Assembly: GCF_024713975.1 (NCBI RefSeq)
Contig: NC_091093.1
Coordinates: forward strand, 18,659,501-18,723,500
Origin: Paralichthys olivaceus
Lineage: Eukaryota; Chordata; Actinopteri; Pleuronectiformes; Paralichthyidae
Length of the DNA: 64,000 nt
Reading direction: 5' to 3'
A program made the position numbers and the translations under genes. Positions 1 through 12,700 of the stretch are shown piece after piece. The stretch's first letter is position 1, and every line of letters starts with the position of its first letter. The notes beneath the pieces were generated by a model that saw nothing but the letters and a program-made list of their open reading frames with translations, was not told the DNA's origin and did no database searches.

Positions 1-2562
1 AACAACAACACATATTTAAGGATGAAACTTAACCACAGTAGAATTTTCTTTAATCAATATCTATGATTATTCCCTGGGAAAAATGCAGTGTGAAAAAAGG
101 TTTTACAATTTCTTTCTTCTGAGGTTCTTACCTTAGCGACGCTGCATATAATAATCAAAACATCTATAAAAACTATGAACTATGAAACACTGTCTGCTCA
201 AAGCTCTGTGAGACTGTACTTACAGGTACTATAGAGAACTCTCCATCCATTAAGGCTTTTAAAATTATTATATATTCCTCCTTTATCCACTTTAAACTAA
301 TAAAACATTAATGTGAGATATTAAATCAGCTCTAGCCTTGTCAGTGAAACAGTACGAAGGAATAAAATAAAACTTCTTTGTAGGTTTTATGTCGCTGTTG
401 GCCACAGTCAGCCTGCGTGATGATGAATCAAGATCCACTGAAGATTGGATGTAAATAATTTAGAAACACAGTGGGTCTCTAATGCCCTGTTAGTGTGTGT
501 GGTGACTACAGTATAAACAATCTGCTCTTTGACGAGTGGTCTATACATGAAAGGAGTGTGGATAATGTGAATTAACTTGTGGTGAGGCTGAACTCTCCCA
601 GGACAAGACACATTGTTTAGATCATGGGGATAAAAACAGAAACACAAGTATGCGATGGTGTCTGAAGTGAAAACGGGGTTAGATTAGGTCGAATGTGTAG
701 AAGTGAACACAGCTGCCAAGATATTCCCAGCATCTACGGTATCTCACATCTTCATGGCCTCCATCCAAGATGTAATTATTTCCATGCTTTTCGTCAGGGA
801 TGTGTGTGATGAGTTATGACATCTAATCTGGCTGTGAAATGCAGTCATTTTTAAAATAGTTTTAAAATCCAGCATGTGCTTTCAAGGAGTCACACTTCTT
901 GGAAGTGTTTTCTTCAATAATTCGTTCCCTCTCAGAAGTGAATGATACTGGTTTATTTGGAGCTGTTCAGCTCTGATGGTGCTCTAAACATCTTAAAGTA
1001 GCTGATATCACAATAAGACCATCCAGGCCGAGAGCTTTCAAACAGTGGATCAAGCGCCTCGTGCACTCGAGGTGGTTGCCAGGTTATTGTTGCCCATAGT
1101 TATGGAGGTAGGAGGGTGAGGGGCTGGGAGACTTCCTGAAACAAGAGTTACAGTAGTTAGTACTAATCAGGTGAACATCCCATCACCAGTGTCAGCCTCA
1201 CAGGACATGAAACTCAATTTACTTCTTCCCTGTCTGTTTTCTCTCTATCTCTTTTTCTTTCTCTTTCTTTTTTTAACGGCGTCATGACATTTGCATTGCA
1301 CAAGCTTCCTGTAAAATGCAAATGAACTGTCTTCACCGTGTATCTGTGCTCTGGCTCCAACAGGCAGCACAGGATGCGGCAGCTGCAGCAAGGTGAGACT
1401 CTGCTGCTTTTATTACTGTATATGATTTGATATTTGCTTGTAGAGGATGAACTGCAGGTTGTGTGATTGTGTGTCTTTATTACTGACCTGTTGAAAATGT
1501 TAATTTTGTAGAGTAGACTGTTGTGATACTGGGCCACTTTCTTTCAAGCTTGCAGTGTAAAGATAAAGAAGTGCAACTGATCTTTTTAGCTTTGTGATTT
1601 GGGCGTTTGTGGAAAATAACTTAAGTTGCACTAACTTGAGTATGATTCGGTGGCACATGTACTTGCATATTATATTATTTTCTACTCTCTACTGTTCTAT
1701 AAATCATAGAATATGTTTTACTTTATTGTACTGCATTAATCAGAAAATAATACTGTAGTTATTAATTAACATTAATATTATTTTTATCTGCAACAGTATA
1801 TGATGCCAGGGACACACTCATGCATCAGTTGCATTAATCTGCAAAACTACTTTTTATTCTACTACTCTCTACTGTATATTTTTTATAATCGTACCTAATT
1901 GTTAAATTGTGAATGCTAGACTTTTACTAGAACTGTATAACACTTATACATTGTTTTATCTTTTTATGATGTATTTAGTAAAGAATCTAAATCCTTTTCT
2001 ATCACTGACTGGTTAAAACATCACAATCTCAATGCTGAAATAAATTAAAAGAGTTTTTTCACTTGATTTGATTTAGATAAGAAGAACATCTGACTTTTTT
2101 GCACACATCAGTCCTTTGATGAACAATTTCCTTCGCTATCATCTTACTCACGTTAATTCAAACTGTGATGCTGTTATTCGCTGTGAACGTCAGCTGTGTT
2201 CCCCCGAGCAACGTGACTGCTGTGCTGTTTTCTTTTTTACCCACAATTCGGGGATGATCACAGCCCCTTAAAACCTTTCAACGCTAAATGCAGCACAAAT
2301 GTTGCAGCTCACCGACCAGTAAAGATCTTCAAGAGCTCGGGAAGTAGATGCGTGGATTCCTCTCATGCTGCAGAGTAAACACATATCACACAGATGGGAT
2401 CTATCCATCTATCAGCCGCACACAAACATGCCCCTGCATATACAACAACACACACGCTAGTCTCCTACTGCTCACACACTACAGAAACCAAAACAAGCCC
2501 CTGAAAAAATATCATATTTTATCCAACTTTCTTCAGGGTGAAGTTGAGGGATGATCAGTGGA

Positions 2563-2605
2563 GCACACACACACACATAGCACATGCACACACACACACA
2601 CACCC
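2563..2605. repeat. CA-dinucleotide microsatellite (interrupted)
   Basis: Alternating CA tracts with a short interruption (atagcacatg), followed by a C-run. It gives a spurious His/Thr-rich reading frame that should not be called a gene. Confidence 0.85.
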
Positions 2606-4672
2606 CCCACTCCACTGCAGCCCAAAGAAGCATACAGAGCCCTTCTCCTTAAATGGTCAAAGCTCCCAGGAGTGAAAGAAAGGCTGCTGCTGAAAAAAGA
2701 CAGGGAACAGAGGGGACGGGATAAGGAAGGAGAAGCCCCGAGGATAGAGGAGTTTTCTGAGGGAAAGGCTGAGGGTGACAATTTGACTGTGGGAAGTCGC
2801 TCTCAGTTGGAGGGGACCAGTTGGAGAGGACCAGTCGGAGCGTGTGCCTGCTTCTCTACAGCAGTGGACTCAGGTAAAGTGTGTGCTGCCTGAGGACAGG
2901 TTTGGGTGGTGGGCTGTTGGTGAGCTGCGGGGTCTGTGCTTGTCTTGGTTTCAGGTGGGCACACGTGTTGCTGCAGAGGATGCAGCCACAGCTCTTTGAG
3001 CTGTTGGTACAGGAACAAGTGTTTTGGGATTTTTTGTTGTTGGTCTGACTTGTACTTTTTGCGGTGAGTTTACGTGATCTAGTATTTTCTTCAGTGTGTA
3101 TGATGCATTTTTAAAGTCAGTGGGTTTATCTTCTCTCTCACCTGATTTGTCCACTGACTCTGTCCATCCATTTCTTTTTCTCTCTCGCACTTCCTCTGCC
3201 ATGTTATCTCAGACTGTGGCTCCGTAGCAACCACTTCCTCTGCGGGCCCTGTGCTCACTGCTTCACACAACCAAATTTTAAACAAATCTGGCATGAGGGA
3301 GTGGGCTTATGTAACAGGAGGAGGAGGAGGAGGATCATGGTCCCCTTGACTCCCTCTGAGGAAAGGGGCAGCAAGGCCTGGTGGCAGTGTCTAGTTCATT
3401 CTGGCTCTGAGTTTTCTTATAGAACATAACTGTAAGAACAAGACATTGATGTACTCCTGTCATGGTGGTGCAGGGGCTCTATTTGTTCAGGCTTGTATGG
3501 CCCGCGCAGGAAATCATCTGAGTGATTCAATTACTTTGCAATATTTATCTCAATCTCTCGGCCAGAGAAACACTCACTGTGCATGGTCGAGCCTCCCACA
3601 GTGCAGGTTGGCATCTGTGTTTGGACATTGTCATTGGGCAGAGGTAATAGTTTCTTCATCAGCAGAAGACACACCAACTGGTTAATGGATTGCTCAAGGG
3701 CAAATTCATTAAAAGACTTAAAACCTGTTTTTAAATTAATTTAAAAGACACGGCTGCGTTCTCAGATGAGATATTCAAACTCTTGAGATGATGACTGTGA
3801 TCTCTTTGCTGTTCTTCCTCTTTGTATTCTCCTTATTTGGCATATTTTGTTGTGGAATAAGTAGAATAATAATGGATGAATACATCAAGTGGAATTAAGA
3901 TGAATAAGTTGAGTTTGTCACAGAAAATGCAGGTGGTTCTAACCAAAGCTGTGTTGGACTTCAGGGGTAATTACGTAATCACATCACAATCAGAAATATT
4001 CATATTTATATTCATATATGCAATAGAACCTCAAAATTGATCTGTCTCCATGTTAAAAACAACTGAAGCAGACTCAGACAGAAGTTTACACTTTTAAATC
4101 AGGGCAAATTATAAGATGTCAACAAAAGATAAACGCTCTCAGTTTCTTCAACTGCATGAAATTCAACATTAAACTCAACAGTTGTGTAGAAAAATAACTT
4201 TTTAAAGTATTAAACCATCTGTACTAACTGCTCCTGCAGGCAGAGAGAGAGAAGTGAATGCACTCTTGCATGACAGTATTCCTGTAGTCAGGAAATATCT
4301 GGAAGACAATTAAACAACCCATTTCCTCCCCAGTGACTCACAGCCCCTCTGTCCCTATACGTTCTCAAGATCTTGTCATGTTTGCGGTGACACTGAGCAG
4401 CACAGATCTGTCCTGTGTGAAGTGTGTTCCATATTATATCCCAAAAAAAAACAATCATCTGATTCAGCTTTCTCTCCTCGCTTTGTTCATCAGCTGCTGA
4501 ATTGAGATGACAAATGCTGGCAGTAAAAACACAACCACACCTGCGCTGGTCATGGATATGTAAATCTTTCTATTTTTAGAAGACATGACAAATAGAGAGC
4601 GACATTAGAGCCTGATCGCACTGTGCTCCTCCAGGAGGTGAAACCTGCTCCACGCTATACAATAGTACATAC

Positions 4673-4695
4673 AATAGTCTATTCAATAGACTATT
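4673..4695. repeat. Near-perfect palindrome, 11-bp arms
   Basis: aatagtctatt, one central base, then its exact reverse complement aatagactatt. It lies in noncoding DNA upstream of irag1. Function is unknown, and a chance AT-rich palindrome is possible. Confidence 0.6.
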
Positions 4696-7174
4696 CAGTA
4701 GTCACAAATGTTTTATGAGCTGTGAGTTCAAACAATGTTTCTGTTGCACACATAACATTTAAGTCAATTGGTCCCCTAATTCATCTGATATGACTTTGAG
4801 CTAAACTAGCCAGTAAACTGCATTGTGTTGTACTTGTGACATGTGCAATGACAATAAAGTTGAATCTCAATTTTAAAATTGATAACAATTACTCAGCAAA
4901 CATTTTACTGATTGAATACATTTTCTACAGCTTCCAAATTGTGAATATTTGTTGTCTAACTGAATATATTTCCCATATTTGAAGATGCCCCTTTTAACTC
5001 TGGCAAAATAAGAAATGATGGGATTCTTCTTACATAAGTAAATGACTAAATGATTTATCAAGAAGTTAATCATATAGCTTTGCTTTACATACAAAGTGAG
5101 TGGTAGTGCAGGTTTTGTTTTTGATTTGAACATGTGGCAACATTTTGACAGATAATATATGTACATAGATATCAGGGGTTGTCTGATTCTGATACAACAT
5201 TAATTATCAATGCCAATAATATATGTGTATATTCACTTTCCTGACTCCATCCTCTATCTGAGTGGCTGGTTGCCTTAATTTCCTCAGACGCAATAATCGA
5301 TCAGTTACTTTATTTTTCGTTGTGTCTAAATGATACATTTTATGTTCTTATCATTGACAGTGTCTTTCCATCTTATCTTCCCGCTCATATTTGTATTATT
5401 TTCATAATCTTTCTATGAGACCCTCTGTTTATTTTACTGTGTCCCTCAGGAGCTCAGTGAGCCTGTGAGAACAAGTCACACTGAACGTAGCAGAGTTTGA
5501 AAACAACTCGGTGCATCCGAGTCACTCTGACAGTTTCTGCCCAGAACAGCTTCTGGCTGATGAAAGTCACAGTGTGGGAACAAGAACACATGTCACTAGC
5601 TCTGCAGGCTCAGTCTTGAGTTGTATTTATTTGCCATTTGCATCCCTCAGTGAGTGTTGCTGTTTTTGTTAATTGCTCCTCTCAACATCTCTTAGACGAA
5701 ATTCTAACATCTCTGCTTATTGGTTGATAATTGTGCCATAATCTACGACTAGTAAGGCATCTTTTTTCTTAATGTTCCCATTAAAGGAAGGTTTAGTAAA
5801 CGTAAGGTGCTTTCATTTTGCATTTTCAACTCATGATAACATTGAGTGTTTCTCACCAGAGTGCGTCCTTATGGTCTAACAAATGTGTTGAATCCATATG
5901 CAAAGTGAAGTGTTACCACCTGTAGATCACTGGAATCATTTGAAAAACCAGGGTCTTACACCAATAAATAACAACCCTGTAGGTCACTAACCTATTATGA
6001 CCTAGAACATTTTCATTTCATCATAGGGGACCACTGTCCATTCTCTGTGTTGTTTCCTCTAACCTTGACCAGGATTTTTGTAAAACCTTGTGTGTTTTTT
6101 AGTGTAACCATCACAATGAAGGTCCTCTAACCGAAATCCTTATTTTTACCAAACCCAAACAATCAATTTGTTTAGGTTGGAGGTCTTGTTGGTCATATCT
6201 GGACATTTTGGTGCCCTGGGTTTGACTTAATGGTATAATTCTTATCATAATTTCATCATAGAGACAGAAGCAAACATCTGGATTTACAAGTGACAACAAG
6301 TGATCAAAACGTCTGGATTGAACTGGCTCAAAAGATCAGTCACCTTCACGGTGTAGATGGCATCAGTAGTGTCAGTGTGTCACCTGGTTACCTATTAAGG
6401 GTTCTTATGCAGCGCTGAGGGCAGATGAACTGTGTTGTCACAAGATAGTCAGCATCCAGTAGGTTATTGTTTTTTCAGTGTGCAGCTCCACAGTGCTTCC
6501 CTGCTCCTGTACTGTACTGTGGGGTTTATCATTTCAAGACTAGTTCATGTATTTGAAAGCAGTGATTTATTAGTAAAAGCTGAGAGGGCATCCATTCATA
6601 AATCCATTTCTTCCTTCTCTTTGGTGCCCCTCCAGCAGGTGGCACCCTCAGCAAATTCCCCATCCCTTAAAAAACACTCAGAAAGTAACAGCAACAATTC
6701 CATTCGTCAAACACAATCTATGATATCTTGAAATGAATATTCATGTTTTTCTTTGCTTATATGAGTATTTTCTGATCTCATTTGATCCCCAGGTGGTGGG
6801 ACAATGATTGATACCCATAATTTGAAATGCCAAACACTTAAGTCATACCAAAATTCTGTTTGGAGGAAGAGGTTTTGTTTCTGATGATTTAGTCACAGCC
6901 TGTTAGGAAAGTTTGCTACAACGCCGTTGCAAAGTAGTTGAGGATGAAGCTATTTGGGGATTTGTTTATAATGAGAATGTTTTGTTCTGTGTATCATATT
7001 TTTAGCTGTGGTAAGATATCCAGAAAGTTTTTTCTTCAGAATTTTAACATTCATGTGTATCCTGTTTTTCCGTTTTCTCAGGCGACAAAAGCAGTTCCCT
7101 TATTTATCTTATGCGTATGTCCCTGTCCACACATAACATACACGTGTTTGTGTCTTCGTGTGTTTACGATCCAG

Positions 7175-9076
7175 GAAGAGGAGGAACACTTACTGCAGGA
7201 ATCTCCTTCTGAGCAAAGTGACCATAACTACAAGAAGTCCTGCGACAAGGCCTCTGCTGCTGAGACACCTTTTATTTTCCCCCACACCCGCTCTCACCCT
7301 CCACTGCTCCCCAGCATGCCCACACTGCCCGAGGAAGAGGAGGATTCCCCCGAGGAGCTGGACAGTTCCTCCAGTTCTCCCAGCACAGTGAGTGACAGAG
7401 GCCTCAGCTGTCCAGTACACAAAAAGACTGAATGTTATGGTTTTTATTTCAGATCAAATTAAACACGACCCTGTTAACAGCTATATATTAGTTTCGATAT
7501 ATACCACAACAACATGATGAATATAAAACCTGAAGGGTCAAACTCAGAATCTGGCTCTTGTTGTGAGACAACAATGTGTTAAACAGTCGGCCGCCTGAGT
7601 CCTCTGAGAACACTGCTTTCCGCTGTCGTCGCTCATAAACACACAGGCCAGATAAGACATTTCTGCAGAATGCAATGAAGCTGTATAATCTAATCTTCAG
7701 GGCACAGACCAACACAATAAAAAATACACGTTTATCATAGCTCACTCTCTGTCTCCTGTCAGCACTGGTACCATCTAGTGCAAAGATCGGCTCTGAGAGG
7801 AGCTGCAAGGGATTTAGAGTTTGATCTGTGTTTGTGTTTACTCTCCTTTAATAGTGGGGGTCGATAGGGGTCATGTTTGAAACAGTAAAGTGGAACAGAT
7901 GTACAGTATGTTGACGTTCGTATTCACTATGATTTACATCTTCAGTTCTCCTTATTTTGTTCCATATTCGTGCTCGTTGTTTGAAATCATTTTTTACCTG
8001 GGCGCAATTTGTGTCTTTATTTGAGACCAGACAAATAAAAGATGACTGGAAATGAGGGGAGTTAAACTTTATGATCAGTAAACACTTGACGGCTCAGAGA
8101 TCTAACAAATATCAGAAGGTCACTGTGTACAGCTTGTTTTCCTGCACTAAGTAGTTGTAGATGATTTTCCTTGAAGTGAGCATCTCTTCCCTCCTCTGTC
8201 ATAATTTCATTATAATCATTACATTTCATTATATGAACACCGACTCTCACTCCAGTATTGTCATGTTGAGTGAACCATGTTTTATAAGTTTACAAAGACA
8301 GCTGTCTCAGTGTCACACTGGTGGAGGCAAATCTATTTTGTTTGTGTGCAGAACATCTGCCATCAACAGTTCTTCTCTGAGCAAAGCAGGGGTTTCTCTG
8401 ATCGCCCCAGGTTCATTGTTTGTGGTAATTTTATTAATTGCACATTTATTTGACAACATAATTACAGTAAACATCTTTACTTTGTGTTGTTGAGAGGAGC
8501 CTTGTGTGAACATCTAGTTTTAAATACCTCCATTATGCTTTTGAATGTTTATAAAATGTGCTTATGATTTATATACCCACTGTGGTGTTTCATTAAATTG
8601 CCACAAACAAGCGGACTAATTATCCAACATTGTGTAGTGCACTGTTAAGAACCTAAATGCAGCACAAAAGACAGGGATTGATGAAAACTGGGGCATCTGA
8701 AGGGTCTGGACAGCTCAATTTAGCCATTTCATTTTGAAATGAAATCCTGACTGCTAACACACATCCTCCCACCGAGTTTCATTGTAAATCTGTTTTATTT
8801 TTTCACAGTCTGTACCTTGTGAAACACGAACTGTCGTCATGACTGCTCCCACCATCGTCTACCCACAGCAGGCCACTATCATCCAACAAGATGGTCGTCC
8901 TATGGAACAGGCCAGGTACGTGTGATCATCTGCCATCGCTTTTCTTGAACTTCAGCTGTAAACAAGGACAATGTGACTGAAATATTATGGTTTCCTCTGT
9001 CAGGCCGCACAGTCCCAGAGCTCGTGTGACCAGAAACTCCTCTGGAGGACCCATCACAACAGTCGGTGGGCAAACC

Positions 9077-9125
<49 letters not shown>

Positions 9126-9706
9126 GCAGAAGAAATTAATCCTAAAAATAAACACACCATCATGAGAACTATTTTAATATTATCACCAGCTACATTCACT
9201 GTAGTCAAATTTGAGCTACTAAATGTTTTTTTAGCTGTTTTCTGTTTTAAAGTGGATATTTGAAACACAATAATGCCTCCTCTGTCAAACTTATTATTTC
9301 AAAACAGCTTTGATTTCATTTTCTTAAAAGATCTATTTTTCCTGTGATGAGTAAAAACACAACTGTGTGTCCTTGTACATCCCTGAAATGCATTGATGTT
9401 CTTTCTGAGGAGAAGAAGAGATAAAAACATCCCAGACTCTGCCGACTCTCATCACCTGATTTATTGGCTCACGTCCATTTGTGAATCCTTCATTGCCTTT
9501 AAACAGAGGAATCACATTTAAATCTCCACGAGACGTAACTCGTCTCTAACTGAGGCCAACCCAGCGGCTCTCACAGACTTTTAAAACTATTAAAACATAC
9601 ATTTCTTTAAGATTAAAGATCAAATTCATTCATTTAAAATATATAATGTTATTATCAGATGCTTTGTTTGGAAACAAACCTGATAAACATTGATGTTAAC
9701 CCATAA

Positions 9707-9773
<67 letters not shown>

Positions 9774-12700
9774 ACACTCCTCAGACAGCACAGGTAACGT
9801 GATCGACCTGGTGAAAGATCAGCTGCCGGAGCTGCAGCTCTCTGAGGAGGATCGACAGAAGAACCTGGAGCTGCTCGAACAGGCCAAAAAGGTCAGCGAC
9901 CGCTTCCTGACACGCCGAGGCCGCCGCTCCACCAGCAGCCTCACAGACTCACCCACAGGTAGAGCACGTGCACACACGCGTGCACACAAACGTGCACACA
10001 CAGACAACAATGAACAGGGCATATTATTCCTTGAACATTGGTTGAATCATGATACGGTGGGGATTTGTTTGGTCTCAGTGAATTAAAATTGTATCTGTAT
10101 TCCCTTTTCCAATTTGTTTTCCACAGGGCTGTCTCCTATTCCAACTCCACCATCCTCACCGTGCTCGTCTAGAAGCAGCTCTCTGTCTGTGGCCCCACAA
10201 ACTGGTGTGTACTGTTCTTCATCCTTCTTTGTTTACTATTTTCTGTTATTCAAACGGCTTGTATGTAGAATTAAGAGCTGACAGACATGAAAGATAACGT
10301 TTTGATCCGTGTATAGTCACCTGAAACTAAAAATCATTGTGTTTTTGTGAGCTTAAACTGAGCTGTTCATATTTATAGGACATAGAAACTTGATTCTCTT
10401 CCACTGAGTCCACACGAGCCCAGAATGCACAAACCAAACACTGGTCCTGGCCTGCAGTTTTTTTACATGACCCAGCTGGTTGCATTCTCCAACCTCACCA
10501 TTAAATGATAATAAATCCTTCATACTACTCTTTCAATTCAGATTTTGTTCATTGTTTTCTGCTTTGTCAGCTGCTGGACCCTCAGAGTCGACTCATATCA
10601 GCTCACAGTCTGCTGGTCAGGTAAAGATACTTTTTGTTTTCCCTTTTTTCCTTTATATTGTCTTTTTACTTTTTGCTAAAATTTCTGTGTCTGTTTGAAA
10701 TGTGCTTAACAGTTAGAAATGTACACTCTAATTGATAGTTGATTATTGATCCAAGAGATATTAAATAACAATAGGAAACTTGTGTTGTGTTGATCTCTTG
10801 TAGCTTCTAGATGTTCCTTCAGGACGAGAACAGACTGAAGTAACGACCCAGGATCAGGAGGTCAGACTAACAGATTTACTGTAATCATTTTTGAACTACC
10901 ACCACTATGATGTCAACGTTTTATTTGACAAGTTCTATTTGGCCCAAAGGACTGTGGCTGTCTGAGCATAAATCTCTACGGATTTCATTTTTGCATCTTT
11001 AAATTTAGAGTCTGATACTGACAGTGTGTGTGTGTGTGTGTGTGTGTTTCAATATAAATATGAAATTTAATGCCACAGGTTTATTCCAACATATAAACTG
11101 TAAACTGTATTAATAGTCATGCTGTGTGTGACCTCAGGGCAGGCTGTTGGTGGACTGGAAGCCCACTGAGAAGAGGAAAGTTTCCTCTGGGACTCTAACG
11201 CCCCGTTTTGCTGTTCAGAAGGAGAACTGTGATCCTGCTGCACCCAAGAGTCCCCCAGCAGTCAATAAAGCAGATGAGGGCGCCGGTTCAGGCCAAAGCC
11301 CCAACCAGGCCCCGGCCACAGGGGTGGCCAAGCCCGTCCTCCGACCCCCCACTCAACTGGCCCCCTGTACAGCAGAGATCAAGACAATCGGGGCTTTCCC
11401 TCCGCTAATGAGAGCAGTTTCCTGGGATGCTGTGGGCAGCCTTAATTCTAGAAACGGAGCGCCAAGTTTCCCTCCAAAGGCAGAGGACACTTTCTCAGAC
11501 AAGCCCAGAGATGTGTTGAAGTCTTCAGGGTACAAAGACCTCTCTGCTCAGCCGGGGGGTGTACCCAAACTGTCGAAACTCAGAGAGGTAAAGCATTGGT
11601 GCAGAGGATTTTATAACTGTCATCACCTGCTCTAATTTTAATAGTTGAAATGATGTGGGAATAAAACATAACAGCTTTGTTTTTGTGTGTGTTTGTGTCT
11701 CTAGGAACACAAGCTGCTGCGTAACCAAAGCATAGTGGGATCCAAGTTACCAGACTTGAGTGAAGCTGCTGAACAGGAAAAGGGTAACAGTCCTCATTTG
11801 CCCTCTTGTCCATGTAAGAAAGAACGTTTTTTTTAACAGCACATTCAGCAATATCGCCAAGGGTGTGCACTTCCTGGATCTCAGGGAAAATATTTGTTCC
11901 CGTCACAAAATGGTGATGAGCTGTTCTTGTCTGTTCTTCCTCTGTGCCAACCATTTACTGGCCTCGCAACAGAGAAAGCTGCTGTTTTCAGTTTCCGTCA
12001 GCAGATGGCATGGTTGGTAAAGCATGTGAGCAAAAGACCATCTGATTTAATGAGGAATTTCAAAATCTTGTGTATGATTATGTTTTGAAATAACACAAAA
12101 CCGTAGATTTGCATTAGAAAGTCAGGTTGGAAGAAGAATTTAAATAGTAATATTTAATATATACATTTGTCTCAAAGTATGGATTTATAACGTAAGCACA
12201 CAAACACACACTTTATGTGGTTTGTAAATTGTGTGGACAATAATATTTCTATTTAAAAAAATAGGGAACTAGTAGCTTGTGTTGATCGGAAAATGAAAGC
12301 TCAGCGCATAGGAAGTTAGTAGCTTGGTAGTATAACTGGGGGCCTGACTATATTATCTATCTATCTAATATCTTTATTAAAATGGCAGCCAATGAAGAGA
12401 GGCTAGAATTAGAGAGATGTGGGCTCTACGCTTGGTGTTGGTGAAAATACAAGCAGCTGCATGTGCACAAGCTGAAGCCGAGACACTGACGATTGCTGTT
12501 ACTGATATGTTTATGACATGGCGTCATAAACATATCAGTAAATGCAGATATTCCTCAATGACTCCTGTTTGCTGCTGCTACTGTCATAGAGTGTTTCAGT
12601 ATTTCTCATTATGCTGTAACTGATACTTGTGGCCACTGTGTGATTTTACTCAGGTTTGCATAAAAGGACTTCAGACTCTGCTGACATGTCACAAATGACC

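Larger units (their letters stand above)
1..7174. other. Upstream flank of irag1, no confident coding exon
   Basis: AT-rich DNA with scattered stops in all frames and nothing I recognise as protein. It should contain the irag1 promoter and 5' exons, because the first recognisable irag1 exon (7175) begins at an internal acceptor in an open frame. One possible leader exon ends near 2873 at a canonical donor (cag|gtaaag), after roughly 250 GA-rich bases with few stops. A second possible tiny exon lies near 1373-1390, before gtgaga. Neither can be tied to irag1 by frame or homology. Confidence 0.4.

Noticed and set aside
1373..1390. Tiny ATG exon before a gtgaga donor
   Set aside because: Only six codons, and its phase does not fit the irag1 exon at 7175; it cannot be supported.
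2558..2893. 111-codon open frame as a gene
   Set aside because: The start is a CA microsatellite, the rest is GA-rich without a recognisable domain, and it does not join irag1 in frame; at most a leader exon.
8900..9268. Cys/Val-repeat open frames around the CA run
   Set aside because: Translation of a microsatellite on the strand opposite irag1 exons.
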